Origin: Lepidurus packardi
Taxonomy: Eukaryota; Arthropoda; Branchiopoda; Notostraca; Triopsidae
Length of the DNA: 64,000 nt
NCBI GenBank assembly: GCA_023053545.1
Contig: JAKZAN010000001.1
Span: forward strand, 4,670,565 to 4,734,564
Direction: 5' to 3'
Part shown: positions 51,993-63,886 of the stretch, one piece after another
How positions within the stretch are numbered: the first letter of the stretch is position 1
How the letters are laid out: every line of letters begins with the position of its first letter
Translations under genes and position numbers: made by a program
The notes under the pieces: generated by a model
Told to the model about the DNA's origin: nothing
What the model saw: only the letters and a program-made list of their open reading frames with translations
Databases searched by the model: none

Positions 51993-53771
51993 TTAATATT
52001 GGAAAATACACACGGTCAGCTGAGCGCCCAGGAAGCTTAGCCCTCCACTATCTACGTCATCAAGGCCACGTGACCGCGTTGGCCAATGGCAAAATATGTA
52101 TCGTTTGAATTTTAGACTTCTTATTTTCTTTTTATCTAGGTTATGTTTTCGCGTATGATAAAAAGACCCATAAAGTTAGAAAATATATTTGTTACTCCTT
52201 TTAATAAGACAAAATTGTTTTTTGGTGGCTATTGCCCTTTAAGGGCCCTAACTTTCGTTCTGTAGTTCACCAGTTCAAGTCCTGACACCAGGGCCGTCTT
52301 ATCGCATGGGCCAACTGGGCACGGGCCCAGGTCCCCACGAGGCTAGGGGGCCCATCCCGACCTGTTTAGGAGCCCATTTTGGACCTTGGCCCAGGGGCCC
52401 ACGGAGTAATATATTTTCATGTAGGTTTAAGTGTAATTAGATTAGTTTGAGCTTGGTTAGGTTTGGTTTGGTTAGGTTATATTATGTTTAATTAGGTTAA
52501 GTTAGTTAGGTACTGTGTATTTATTATTTATTAGTCAGGTACTGTGTACCTGACTAATAAATAATGTATACTTTCTCCATAAAGGAAACGTCAACAGGCT
52601 GAAAGCCTACGACGTGATCAAATTTAAAAAAGAAGTTAGTCAGATTTTTGTAAGCCAGCGTAGGTTCTTTTCTCCGCTTTTCATAATTCGCGCTTCAATG
52701 AAGGTGGCAACACATTCTGAATCCCTCTGCAAACCACAGCTCTAGCATCTTACACAAGGATACGCGTGTTTTGGCTTGTCTACAGTAAGTTCAAAAGAAG
52801 AGATTAAGAGAAAATCGGTCCTTCGTAACATACCTAGAAGATTTAAGGAAAGCCGGTACCTTCGATCATTATGAGTCGAAAGCTATGGGAAGAAGTGATG
52901 AACAGAATTACGCATACGATATGAAGAGGAAACGTAAGCGAAAAGTCCGGTTTGACGAAGTAAAGGAAAAGGGGGTCGAACTCTCCGAGACCGGCAGGGA
53001 CAGATTTAGAGTCACCGTCTTCAACGTCATTATTGACAGGTTGATTGCAGAACTACAGATACGTGGTTCTGCTTACGAGAATTTAAGTCAAAAGTTTGAC
53101 TTTCTCACGAAGCTTCGTAATTTGGAATCTCAAGACATCCGTAATGGAGCACGGAACCTGCAAGCTTTCTATCCAGGGGATTTGGATGGTACATTGGAAA
53201 ACGAGTGTCTACACCTGCGAGCTCATTTGTTTGTCGGCTGAGGCTAAATGGGGGAAAGAGTTATCGTCACTGGACGTATACAAGTACATTCTGGAAAAAG
53301 GCTTTTTGGATATTTACCCAAACGTGGGAATAGCGCTCCGGATGCTGTTATGTACACCGGGGTCAAATTGTTCGGCAGAACGGTCGTTTTCAACATTAAA
53401 GAGAGTAAAGAATTATGTAAGATTTACCACAGAAGAGAACAGACTTAATTCACTATCTGTGCTGTACATAGAGTCAGAAATAATGTCGTCTGTGGACTAT
53501 AGTGAAGTCATCCGTTCCTTTGCAGAGAAGAAAGTTCGTCGCACGGCAATGTAATCTTGTAATTATATGTAAATGTACAAATTATAATGTGAAAAAGTAT
53601 AGTTGGTACTTGCTTATTTCATTTTTAAGTCTGCTTGCCAACTGTCTAAAGTCAAAGTTCGTTGAATAAATAAAAAATAAAAAGTAAAGTAAATTTTTTT
53701 GCTACGTGCCAAAATGGGGGCCCCGACTCAGTTAACTGCCTAGGGGCCCTGGGTCGCTAAATCCGGCACTG
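51993..53771 (+). mobile_element. hAT right part with Kolobok right end
   Basis: Starts within the Kolobok-like element (TTAATATTGGAAAATACAC), which ends at 52238. The hAT remainder runs to CCGGCACTG at 53771. The hairpin with 20-bp arms is at 52523-52565. The left halves of both elements are absent. Confidence 0.8.
52885..53554 (+). pseudogene. hAT transposase C-terminal remnant, copy 3
   Basis: Same pair of frames as 28133-28802. Confidence 0.78.
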
Positions 53772-55503
53772 CTCTTCTGGGGAGACCGGTTATGCTTCGG
53801 ACGGATAACATTTGCCGTGGCCTGGATGAAAACTTGCAAGGAACCAACTGGACAGACTTGGCGATGGCTGAACTTGTTTGAATCGTATCAGTTCACAATT
53901 GAACAGCGGCCTGGACCAAAGCGTGGGAATGCGGATGCACTCTCAAGAAGACCATGTTCACAATGTGGACGTCATGAAGGAGTGGACGAAGAAGAAAAGA
54001 ATGCCACATGGACCACAACGAGATGTCGTGTTAAATCATGTGGAATTGGCTAGTGACGGTAGCGTCGTAGTGTCCCAGGAAGAAGACGAGGAGATGAAAG
54101 TTATCAAGAGATGTTTACAAGAACTTTATAAACCGTGTCTGCAAGCTATGAGTCAGCCGTTGCGCAGCTACTGGGCCCAAAGGAAAAATGTGAGTCTTCG
54201 TGGTGGCGGGTTTTACGGCGAATGGATTTCGACAAACGGATCTCAGCACCTGCATCTTGTGCCTAAAGCAAAGCAAGAGGAAATCTTCAGAAGTTACCAC
54301 GGTGGTAATTCTGGGGCTCATATGAGAAGTAAAAACATCTTAGAAAAATTGCGATCACGTTTGTATTGGCCCAAGATGCGGAACAATGTTGAAGGGTGGT
54401 GTAAAGGCTGCGTGACATGTGTGCAGCGAAATCCTCCATCCCAAAAGACTAGAGCGCCATTGAACCCTGTGCAACCTAGATTTCCAAGTGACATTGTAGC
54501 TATGGATATACTGGGTCCTCTGCCTGAAACAGTAGATCATTATCGCTATAGTTTGGTTGTCGGGGATTTGTTCCCAAAGTGGGTGGAGGCATATCCTATT
54601 CCAGATCAGGAAGCCACTACTATCGCCACCAAGCTCTATGGGGAATACATGAGAAGGTATGGAGTGCCGCTTCAGCTTCATTCCGAGCAAGATAGAAGTT
54701 TTGAATCAAGAACTGTGAGCGAAATCTGCCGGTTGCTCAAAATCAAGAAAACTAGAACTACTCCATACCATCCGGAGAGTGAGGAATGTATTGAAAGGGC
54801 CAATAGGACGATTTTAGCAGGCCTCAGTAAACTCATCGACGAAGGTGATGAAACCTGTGTTGCCTAGTGTTTTACTTGCGTACCGGACGAGTGTTCAAAG
54901 TTCCTAGACTTTCACTCCTGCACGTTTACAATTTGGTAGACCGTTGTTCTTACCAGAAGATAGAGTTTTCGGTGGTGGTACCAGTTTCAACGTCTCAATA
55001 CGCGGCAAAACTGGAGACAACTCTTCCTACCATTTTTGAACAAGCTCGAACACGGTTGGGATTTGCACAATGTTATCAGAAGATTTATTACGACAGCAAA
55101 ACTTTAAACCAGGAAATCCAAATGGGGGACTCCGTTTGGCTCTTCAATCCTTCCCCGAAGAGAGGAAAGTTCCCCAAGTTTCACCGACCTTGGACGGTTA
55201 TGAAACGAATTTCGGATCAAGTTGTCCACATTAAAAACACCATTTCGGGTGCATATGAACAATTTAAAGAAGGGACACCATTAAGGCGAGTGACCATTAT
55301 GCAAAGCCGGACTTTCGCTACCATTAAAGGTACCATTCCCGACAGGAAAAAAATAGACAAACGTTACACAATAAAATTTGTATTAAAGAAAATTCACTGG
55401 GAGGATACAACAAATCACCACACAAAAATCACGATAATTTTCACGCAAAATACGGAAATTTCACTGAAACGAATAGCCAGACATCTTAGAACCCACATTA
55501 ATG
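53772..55503 (+). pseudogene. Ty3/gypsy pol fragment, copy 3
   Basis: Integrase ORF 53878-54867 and the longest C-terminal frame of the three copies (54867-55514). Same substitution at the second catalytic position (LHSEQD). It is 5'-truncated. Confidence 0.8.
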
Positions 55504-57115
55504 CTACGGTTTAGAATTTTGAGCGATAGCTTGACCGACTCGAACGATTTGCCCAAGCTGGACGGTAAATTTAAAGTCCTTGGGGGCCTGAAAAATAAGG
55601 ACCATTGTAGAGCCAAAGTTAAACTCACCGAATACTTCACCTTTCTCCTGATGGAGACCCTCCCCGCCTGCACGTTCCTTGCGGAAGTTGTAGTCCGTCG
55701 TCCTGCGACGTCCGGCACGACAGTTTGTTTCCAATTCCTACAATACAAAGAAAAGAAAACTGTTAAGTCACTTTCAAAAACGCAAACTCGTCGACTAACT
55801 TACTGGATCTTTATAGACTCGTATGGAGCCGACATTGGTAGCTCCGACCGCTGTCATGCTGAACAAGCCGTACTGCCACTGGCCAAAGTAAACGGCTCGC
55901 TCGTTGAGGGCAAGTAAGCCGGGGACCCATTTGGAAACGCTTGGGTTCACACTAAGGAGTTCCCCTAAGATAATATTCCGGTTAGTAACACCCTTTGTTG
56001 TTCTCATGGCGAATTACCTGGAAAGTGTCGCCGCAATGAAATATCCCATTCAACGGGGGAATGAAACCGATGGTAGTCCCCGGGCGCCAGATAGATGACA
56101 CAGTAGTGGAGGCCGGAGGTTGGGGACCCTGTTGAGAGTTGCACCAGTTCAGAGGGTCCCAAAAACTGGCTCAGGGAGTAATACACCCCCTTCACCTGTC
56201 CCAACAGTCCATTCCGGTCCACTGCGCCCAAATGGAGGACTTTCCCATCGGCTGGTGACACCTGTTGTAGAAAACAAACAATATTTAGTACGAGAGACGA
56301 GTGCATAAAAAACCCCATCAACTTACAATGCAGTCCGTAGTGTTGATAGGGCGTGCGCCTGGTTTAAGCGGCCGTCGAAAAAATTCGCCGATGCTGGAGT
56401 AGTCGGACAGGTTGTCCGATGCGGCTTCTTCGACGTTTACGCCAAACGTCCGCGCGTAGAACCCAAGGACCGGCTTCCTCATCCACCGAGGCAAACGGGT
56501 GTTGGCCAGTCGTCCCCAGGTGCGCGACAGGGTCGCCCAGGGCAAGCTGCGATAAGCACGTACCTGTTAACCAAGATAAAAGCATATTAGGTACTTGACT
56601 CACATAGCAATTGCTACGCCAGATAGATACAGAAGATCGTATTAGTCAAAAGAAATTCCCTTAGGGGATTGTATTGATCTTACCTTAAAGTCTCGCGCAC
56701 AGGCATGCCACGAACGAGGCAAAGCGATCCGTGGAGCAGCGTCATCTGTTAAAGAAAACACAAGTCAAGTGTTAGGGAGACTGAACAAAAGGTCCCATAA
56801 TATATATCACAGAAAAATACGTACGTACAACAAACGTACATAGGAAACAACAACAGAAAAAAGCTGCTTAGGATTTCAGGAGAATTGGGCCATCCATGAC
56901 CTCCAAATTACAACAAGACGATCAGGACTTCGTTCACAATTTTTTATGGGTATTTCTGGAAAATAAAAACCGATTAGGACTCGTGTTACAACTCTGTTGC
57001 TTTCTTATCGAAAGGGAAAAACCATAGCACTCGCGGTTGAAACTATTTGGCTAAGCTTCTTCTGAGACTAGATGTACTTGAATGGTAAACAAAAAGGCAA
57101 AAAACGCTTACCCAT
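55504..57115 (-). CDS. PISD: Phosphatidylserine decarboxylase (PISD), second intact copy
   Basis: The exons match the 30.7-kb copy at a constant offset of 24,752: 57112-57115, 56684-56745, 56327-56563, 56018-56261, 55804-55964, 55504-55737. All junctions are GT-AG and in frame, giving 313 residues. The catalytic Asp (SPADGK), His (DYHRFHSP) and Gly-Ser-Thr (FGSTMV) are retained. One visible amino-acid change lies near the N-terminus (CARAF to CARDF). It encodes the same enzyme, converting phosphatidylserine to phosphatidylethanolamine. It lies in the same nested-transposon unit as the first intact copy, which suggests recent amplification. Confidence 0.82.
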
Positions 57116-57484
57116 GGTCCAGGCAACCCGTACGAAATGAGGAACCTTCTAAGGTTGAAAAACTGAGGGCACAATACACGAAAACTTTGGGAGAAAATGC
57201 AAAAGGCTCCTTCCTGGTTAACGATAGCAAGAAGACTTACCAAAACAAGTAACAACAATGAAAGTTATAGCGTCACTTGGCGTCACTTCCGGGGTGGCCA
57301 GTTCATTGCGTCATTGGTTCCCGAACCCGCTTCCTTCGGGTTGCTATCCCCAGCATCAACGGTAGAGGATTGGACGAATAGGCGATATGTTGACGCCCTC
57401 TTTACCGGTGTCTGGGCGACACTTGATTAATATGGCGGCAAAACAACTCCTGTATGACACCTATAAATAGTCCAAAAATATGAG
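57116..57484. promoter_or_regulatory. Divergent PISD/PLGRKT-like promoter region, copy
   Basis: Same as 32364-32734, short version. Confidence 0.4.
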
Positions 57485-57842
57485 TTTCCTGGTTTTACCG
57501 ACTGTGGAAAAGAATACGGGGTAGAACCAGGAGTGCATGATAGAAATGGGTCGGGTGAACGTAAGCTTGGTTAATTTCTAGTTAAGTATTCATATTTTTA
57601 TGTATACTAATAACAGCTGGAAAGACAAATTCAGATGCAAAACCTGATGAGAGAACGCGTGGTAGCCACACAGATAGCTCGAGCATGAGAATAGCTATAT
57701 TGGATTGGAGTTTTTTCTATTGTGAGTGCATTAGGAAGGATTGATGGGTAACAAACTTCAAACTCTCTATACTAACATACTTACAGTGCTTGTACCTTTC
57801 ATGTTTCTCACCTTCAAGTTATAAAAGGACCAGAAGACCTGG
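57485..57842 (+). pseudogene. PLGRKT-like fragment, copy 4
   Basis: Same exon pieces and stops as at 32735-33091. Confidence 0.6.
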
Positions 57843-58710
57843 CCTACTATTGCCCTTATTTCTGAGCAATGCGGACACAGCCTTGAAGAACAGATTCATC
57901 TCTTTGAGAGCATCAAGCCACTATTTACTAAAGGTATATGCTTCATTATCCAGTGTGATATTTTTACTAATATTTGCTTTATTAGCCCATGCTTGTTACT
58001 TTCAAAAAGCGTTCGAGAATGATCATGTCCCAATTGTGCAAATGTCTACCGTCACCGAAGAAGGAGTAGTGGAAGTAAAGACAGACGTAAGGGCGGATTA
58101 TTTATTGGTTTTCTGGTGTTCAATTTGGATTGTCTAGGCTTGTGAGCGTTGATTGCTAGCTCATCGTGTGGAAGGCAAGATGCGTAGCTAGAAGGTAGAA
58201 GGCGTCTTGAACCGTCTAAACGTAGGCGAACCCAGGCGAAAAGATAACGTTGTTCGTCCAGTTTGCATTCCGGACTCTGTTTCGCAGAAGAAAGCAGCTC
58301 AAGCTGAGAAGGAGAAAACAAAAAGGACGGGACGAGCTATCGAATTGGAACAAGGGGACGACCACATTGTGGATTACAGAAAGAATTATGACCTGCCATA
58401 CGACTTCAAATACGACAAAATTCCAGAATTCTGATAAAACAAAAACATTGCCGACTACATTGATCCGGATCTTATGGTGGTTAGTTTACCGTTTTATCTC
58501 CGGCCGGTTTTTTTACTTTGTTATTTTAAAAAAAAAAGAAATTGGAGCAGTTGGAAAAGGCTAACTGGGTAGTTTCGAAATCAGTTATGGCCCTTGAAAT
58601 TAAATCTGGAAGGACTTGAGAAGAGAATACAAGTTTGCCTTGAAATAAACTTTGAAATGACTTTTTACTCGTTTATTACTGCTGATTTTGAGATGTTTTT
58701 GACTTTCCTT
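57843..58710 (+). pseudogene. NOG1 fragment, copy 8
   Basis: Same as copies 3, 4 and 7, including TGA-TAA after KIPEF. Confidence 0.75.
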
Positions 58711-59060
58711 CAGTTCCAAATGAGCTGTTTTGCTCCCTCCCCCCGTAATACGTACTTGCGTATTTGTTGTACCCATAGAGCGCTCCCTGTAATACGTACT
58801 TGCTTATTAGAAATAGACGAAAGAACAATGTCTGAACCTTACAAATCGGACTTTCCGGATGCAAGGTCTACAAAACTTCTCTTAAAAGGTGCTCTCATCC
58901 ATCCTATTCTTCAGAAGTAGCCCCTAATCACAACGCAGGGACCATCTTATTTTTACTCATACCCAAATCCTCCACATTTGGTGCCGTGACCAGGATGAGC
59001 CGCACAGAAACGAAGTCCATTGATTGAGTGAAGATCAAATCCTCTCTACTTTCTCAACCC
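58711..59060 (+). other. Gypsy leader region, copy
   Basis: As at 24931-25279, ending at the hAT terminus. Confidence 0.45.
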
Positions 59061-59552
59061 ACAGTGCCGTATCTCCGCCTAGGCAAACTAGGCAGCTGCC
59101 TAGGGGCCCCAGCCTCGAAGGGGGCCCCGGGCCAGGTGCCGAAGTACGTTGAGGGTACAAGACAAAGAAAAGAAAATGTCAATTTTTCCGTACGAAATAT
59201 TAATTTATGTAATAGTATGTAAAATAACTGGAGATCATTTTGGAGACTGTGAAAAAGTTATGTCTTATAGCCTCACCTACCGAGTGATTGGCGGAGTGGT
59301 TAAAGGGCAACAGCCTCGGGTATAGCGTATTGATATTTGGATGGATTCTTATTGTACACATTATTCTAAAAACGGGAAAATTTGTTTAAAATTTTTCTGA
59401 CTAGCCGTTCCTGAGTTATGGGCTTGCGAAGTTTTTTGCATTTTCCCGCCACGGGCGCGTGACGTAGATAGTGGAGGCGCGGCCCAGGAGCGCTTTGTTA
59501 TTCACTGGCACTGTATAGACTTCTTCTGTGCTTCCTAAGTTTTAGTGAAAAA

Positions 59553-59993
59553 ATGGCAAGTAAGCTGCCATCAGAGTCGATTACTAAAAGTTCTGGTAAC
59601 CAGTGTGCTGCTTACGGTTGTAAAAACTATGTTACTGCTGGTGTAGGGATGTATAAATTCCCAAAAGATGCACAAAGAAGACGGCAATGGGTTTTGCAAG
59701 TACAAAGGACTAGGGCTGATTTTGTGGAAGCCCAAATGAGCAAGTGGGTGTCTCTCTGTGGTGATCATTTCACCGAAGATCAATTCGACAGTAGTGTTGA
59801 TCGACAGTTAGCAATGGGACTTAGGGCAAAACGTCGTGGTAGGAGTTTGTTGCCAACCGCTATCCCTACTAAGTTTGATAGGCCGGCTACTGTGTCTGGG
59901 GTGCGAAGTCCACCCAAACCTCGGAAAACCTCAGCTATTGAGAAAAGACAACGCCATAACGTAAATATACTCCAACGTTTGAAGACCAAATAG
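59553..59993 (+). CDS. THAP zinc-finger protein, copy 4
   Basis: Identical 146-codon THAP frame. Confidence 0.72.
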   Translation: MASKLPSESITKSSGNQCAAYGCKNYVTAGVGMYKFPKDAQRRRQWVLQVQRTRADFVEAQMSKWVSLCGDHFTEDQFDSSVDRQLAMGLRAKRRGRSLLPTAIPTKFDRPATVSGVRSPPKPRKTSAIEKRQRHNVNILQRLKTK

Positions 59994-60029
59994 GGTAATG
60001 ACATATGCACGTTTTAGATTATCCAAGAA

Positions 60030-60410
60030 TTGCTGCTTCAAAGCGAAAGTACAAGTTCTGTCCCAACAGTTGCCACAAGCACTTGTACGTCAGACTCGGT
60101 GCCTGACTTAGTTTTTTCGGAGTCCACACACGCAATTGATCTGGAAAACAATGAAGAAGAAGTGACTTTGGCCGAAGCTAACATGAAAGATTTCTCTTGT
60201 CAATTTTCCGGAGTTGAAATGGCAGACTTTTCTTGTCAGTTCTCCGGTATGACGACCCAAGACTTCTCTTGTCAGTTTCCTGAGGACGGGCTACTTTTGC
60301 CGGTAAATAGGATACCAATGCATATCAAACGTTCTAAATTGGAGAAACTATATGTAGGAAAAGAACCCGCTTCCAAGAAGCAGTACCTTTACCTCAGAAA
60401 ACCTGAATAG
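60030..60410 (+). CDS. DFSCQF-repeat ORF, copy
   Basis: Same as 42695-43075, sharing its STHAI variant. Confidence 0.5.
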   Translation: MLLQSESTSSVPTVATSTCTSDSVPDLVFSESTHAIDLENNEEEVTLAEANMKDFSCQFSGVEMADFSCQFSGMTTQDFSCQFPEDGLLLPVNRIPMHIKRSKLEKLYVGKEPASKKQYLYLRKPE

Positions 60411-60704
60411 TACCCTAACTGAACAGGGCTATCCCTTTGACGACGATGTAGATTTTGAACCGGACGACGAATACGAGGACACGGAATCGGACATTTCACC
60501 CGTGAAAGAGTAAATTATATTGATCCAAGAATGTATTCTATATAAAGGCATTTACTTCTAGGGAACAAGCTAGCTCTCCAATTCCACCTTTTGATCAAAG
60601 AAACAAAGAACGCAAATTTATGGTTTTCGAGAGTCAGTTGCGAACTCTCTTTGATCTTTGTTTTTACTGCCGGGCAAAAAACACGCGGATCGATTTGAAA
60701 CTCA

Positions 60705-60804
60705 NNNNNNNNNNNNNNNNNNNNNNNNNNNNNNNNNNNNNNNNNNNNNNNNNNNNNNNNNNNNNNNNNNNNNNNNNNNNNNNNNNNNNNNNNNNNNNNN
60801 NNNN
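60705..60804. other. Assembly gap (100 N)
   Basis: Exactly 100 N, the usual placeholder for a scaffold join of unknown length. Sequence left of it belongs to a Kolobok-like element, sequence right of it to the long-version PISD/NOG1 promoter region. Confidence 0.95.
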
Positions 60805-62094
60805 CGGAGTACGTCTTTGGTTGGTTCCCGAACCCGCTTCCTTCGGGTTGTTATCAACACCATCAACGGTAGAGGGGTTGGACTAATATGCGATATGTTG
60901 ACGGCTTCTTTACCGGTGTCTGGGCGACATTTGATTAATATGGCTGCAAAACAACTCCTGTATAACACCTATAAATCGGCCTACTATTGCCCTTATTTCT
61001 GAGCAATGCGGACACAGACTTGAAGAACAGATTCATCTCTTTGAGAGCATGAAGCCACTATTTACTAACAAGGTATATGCTTCATTATCCAGTGTGATAT
61101 TTTTATTAATATTTGCTTTATTAGCCCATGCTTGTTACTTTCAAAAAGCGTTCGAGAATGATCATGTCCCAATTGTGCAAATGTCTACCGTCACCGAAGA
61201 AGGAGTAGTGGAAGTAAAGTCAGACGTAAGGGCGGATTATTTATTTGTTTTCTGGTGTTCAATTTGGATTGTCTAGGCTTGTGAGCGTTGATTGCTAGCT
61301 CATCGTGTGGAAGGTAAGATGTGTAGCTAGAAGGTAGAAGGCGTCTTGAACCGTCTAAACGTAGGCGAACCCAGGCGAAGAGATAACGTTGTTCGTCCAG
61401 TTTGCATTCCGGATTCGCAGAAGAAAGCAGCTCAAGCTGAGAAGGAGAAAACGAAAAGGACGGGACGAGCTATCGAATTGGAACAAGGGGACGTCCACAT
61501 TTTGTGGATTAGAGAAAGAATTATGACCTGCCATACGACTTCAAATACGACAAAATTCCAGAATTCTGATAAAACAAAAACGTTGCCGACTACATTGATC
61601 CGGATCTTATGGTGGTTAGTTTATCGTTTTATCTTCGGCCGTTTTTTTTTACTTTTTTCTTTTTTTAAAAAATTTTAGCACTTGGAGAAAGAGAAAGAAC
61701 TGCGAGCTGAAGTTTGACGAACCCAGTGATGAAGAGACAAAGGAAGTCCATCAACTCGCCAAGCAAATTCGAGACAAGGCTAAAACTATGTCTGTTGAAG
61801 CTCGTCTGGGAAAGAGTGGAGGCAAACCTGTCATGCCAAGGGCTGGTAGGAAGCGAGAGCTCTCCGTTAGCCGATGAGGGAAGAAATGGAGAACTTGGGA
61901 ATGGATTTGGCTGGCACAGAGAAGGTATTTTTTGTATAGATATTTTTATAACCGAACACGGTTTTTAACCAACTTTATGCTTTAGTAGGCCCATTTCAAT
62001 CAGTCTCGTTCGTTTTCAATTTCGCGTAAGCCAATCAAGAAAGCTCGCATGGATGAAGAAGGCCGTGTACGTCTAGCTCTTCTCGCGTTACTCC
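60805..62094 (+). pseudogene. NOG1 copy 9, 5' part
   Basis: Near-identical to 36360-37635 (offset about 24,457), including the extra exons. It adds a frame-changing insertion (GTCCACATTTTGTGG in place of GACCACATTGTGG). It is interrupted at 62095 by hAT at the same codon as copy 5. Confidence 0.8.
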
Positions 62095-63886
62095 CAGTGC
62101 CGGATTTAGCGACCCAGGGCCCCTAGGCAGTTAACTGAGTCGGGGCCCCCATTTTGGCACGTAGCAAGAAAATTGACTTTACTTTTATTTTTTATTTATT
62201 CAACGCACTTTCACTTTAGAAAGTAGGCAAGCAGACTTTGAAATGAAATAAGCAAGTACCAACTATACTTTTTCACATTATAATTTGTACATTTACATAT
62301 AATTACAAGATTACATTGCTGCGCGACGAACTTTCTTCTCTGCAAACGCATGACGCATAGTCCACAGACGACATTATTTCTGACTCTATGTACCGCACAG
62401 ATAGTGAATTAAGTCTGTTCTCTTCTGTGGTAGATCTTAAATAATTCTTTACTCTCTTTAATGCTGAAAAACGACCGTTCTGCCGAACAATTTCACCCCG
62501 GTGTACATAACAGCATCCGGAGCGCTATTCCCACGTTTGGGGTAAATATCCAAAAAGCCTTTTTCCAGAATGTACTTCTATACGTCCAGTAACGATAACT
62601 CTTTCCCCCATTTAGCCTCACCTGCAACAAATGAGCTCGCAGGTGTAGACACTCGTTTTCCAAAGTACCATCCAAATCCCCTGGATAGAAAGCTTGCAGG
62701 TTCCGTGCTCCATTACGGATGTCTTGAGATTCCAAATTACGAAGCTTCGTGAGAAAGTCAAACTTTTGACTTAAATTCTCGTAAGCAGAGCCAGGTCTCT
62801 GTAGTTCTGCAATCAACCTGTCAATAATGACGTTGAAGACGGTGACACTAAATCTGTCCCTGTCGGTCTCGGAGAGTTCGACCCCCCTTTTCCTTTACTT
62901 CGTCAAACAGGACTTTTCGCTTACGTTTCCTCTTCATATCGTATGCGTAATTCTGTTCACCACTTCTTTCCATAGCTTTCGACTCATAATGATCGAAGAT
63001 ACCGGCTTTCCTTAAACCTTCTAGGTATGTTACCAAGGACCGATTTTTCTCTTAATCACTTCTTTTGAACTTACTGTAGACAAGTCAAAACACGCGTGTC
63101 CTTGTGTAAGATGCTAGAGTTGTGGTTTGCAGAGGGATTCAGAATGTGTTGCCACCTTCATTGAAGCGCGAATTATGAAAAGCGGAGAAAAGAACCTACG
63201 CTGGCTTACAAAAATCTGACTTCTTTTTTCTTAACTTCTTTTAACTTTCTTAACTTCTTTTTTTAAAATTTGATCACGTCGTAGGCTTTCAGCCTGTTGA
63301 CGTTTCCTTTATGGAAAAAGGTTCAAGAAAGCATACATTATTTATTAGTCAGGTACACAGTACCTGACTAATAAATAATAAATACACAGTACCTGACTAA
63401 CTTAACCTAATTAAACATAATATAACCTAACCAAGCTCAAACTAATCTAATTACACTTAAACCTACATGAAAATATATTACCCCGTGGGCCCCTGGGCCA
63501 AGGTCGAAAATGGGCTCCTAAACAGGCCGGGACGGGCCCAATAGCCTCGTGGGGCCCTGGGCCCGTGCCCAGTTGGCCCATGCGATAAGACGGCCCTGGT
63601 GTCGGGACTTGAACTGGTGAACTATAGAACGAAAGTTAGGGCCTTTAACCACTCCGCCAATCACTCGGTAGGTGAGGCTCTAAGACATAACTTTTTCACA
63701 GTCTCCAAAATGATCTCCAGTTATTTTACATACTATTATATAAATTAATATTTCGTACGGAAAAATTGACATTTTCTTTTCTTTGTCTTGTGCCCTCAAC
63801 GTACTTCGGCACCTGGCCCGGGGCCCCCTTCGAGGCTGGGGCCCCTAGGCAGCTGCCTAGTTTGCCTAGGCGGAGATACGGCACTG
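62095..63886 (-). mobile_element. hAT element, minus orientation, second copy of the NOG1 insertion
   Basis: Same ends and the same octamer GTTACTCC (62087-62094 and 63887-63894) as 37636-39430. The identical site means one insertion, later duplicated with its NOG1 host. The hATC coding part is further damaged (deletion near 62345). Confidence 0.87.

Larger units (their letters stand above)
59061..60704 (+). mobile_element. hAT left end with Kolobok-like element, cut by the scaffold gap
   Basis: CAGTGCCGTATCTCC at 59061. The Kolobok-like element starts at 59304 after TTAA and runs into the run of Ns, so its right side is unknown. Confidence 0.8.

Noticed and set aside
59028-59222. 64-codon frame across the hAT left end (repeated in four units)
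   Set aside because: It crosses a transposon border and reads through GC-rich palindromic DNA.
60705-60804. Open frames across the run of Ns
   Set aside because: They are translations of an assembly gap.
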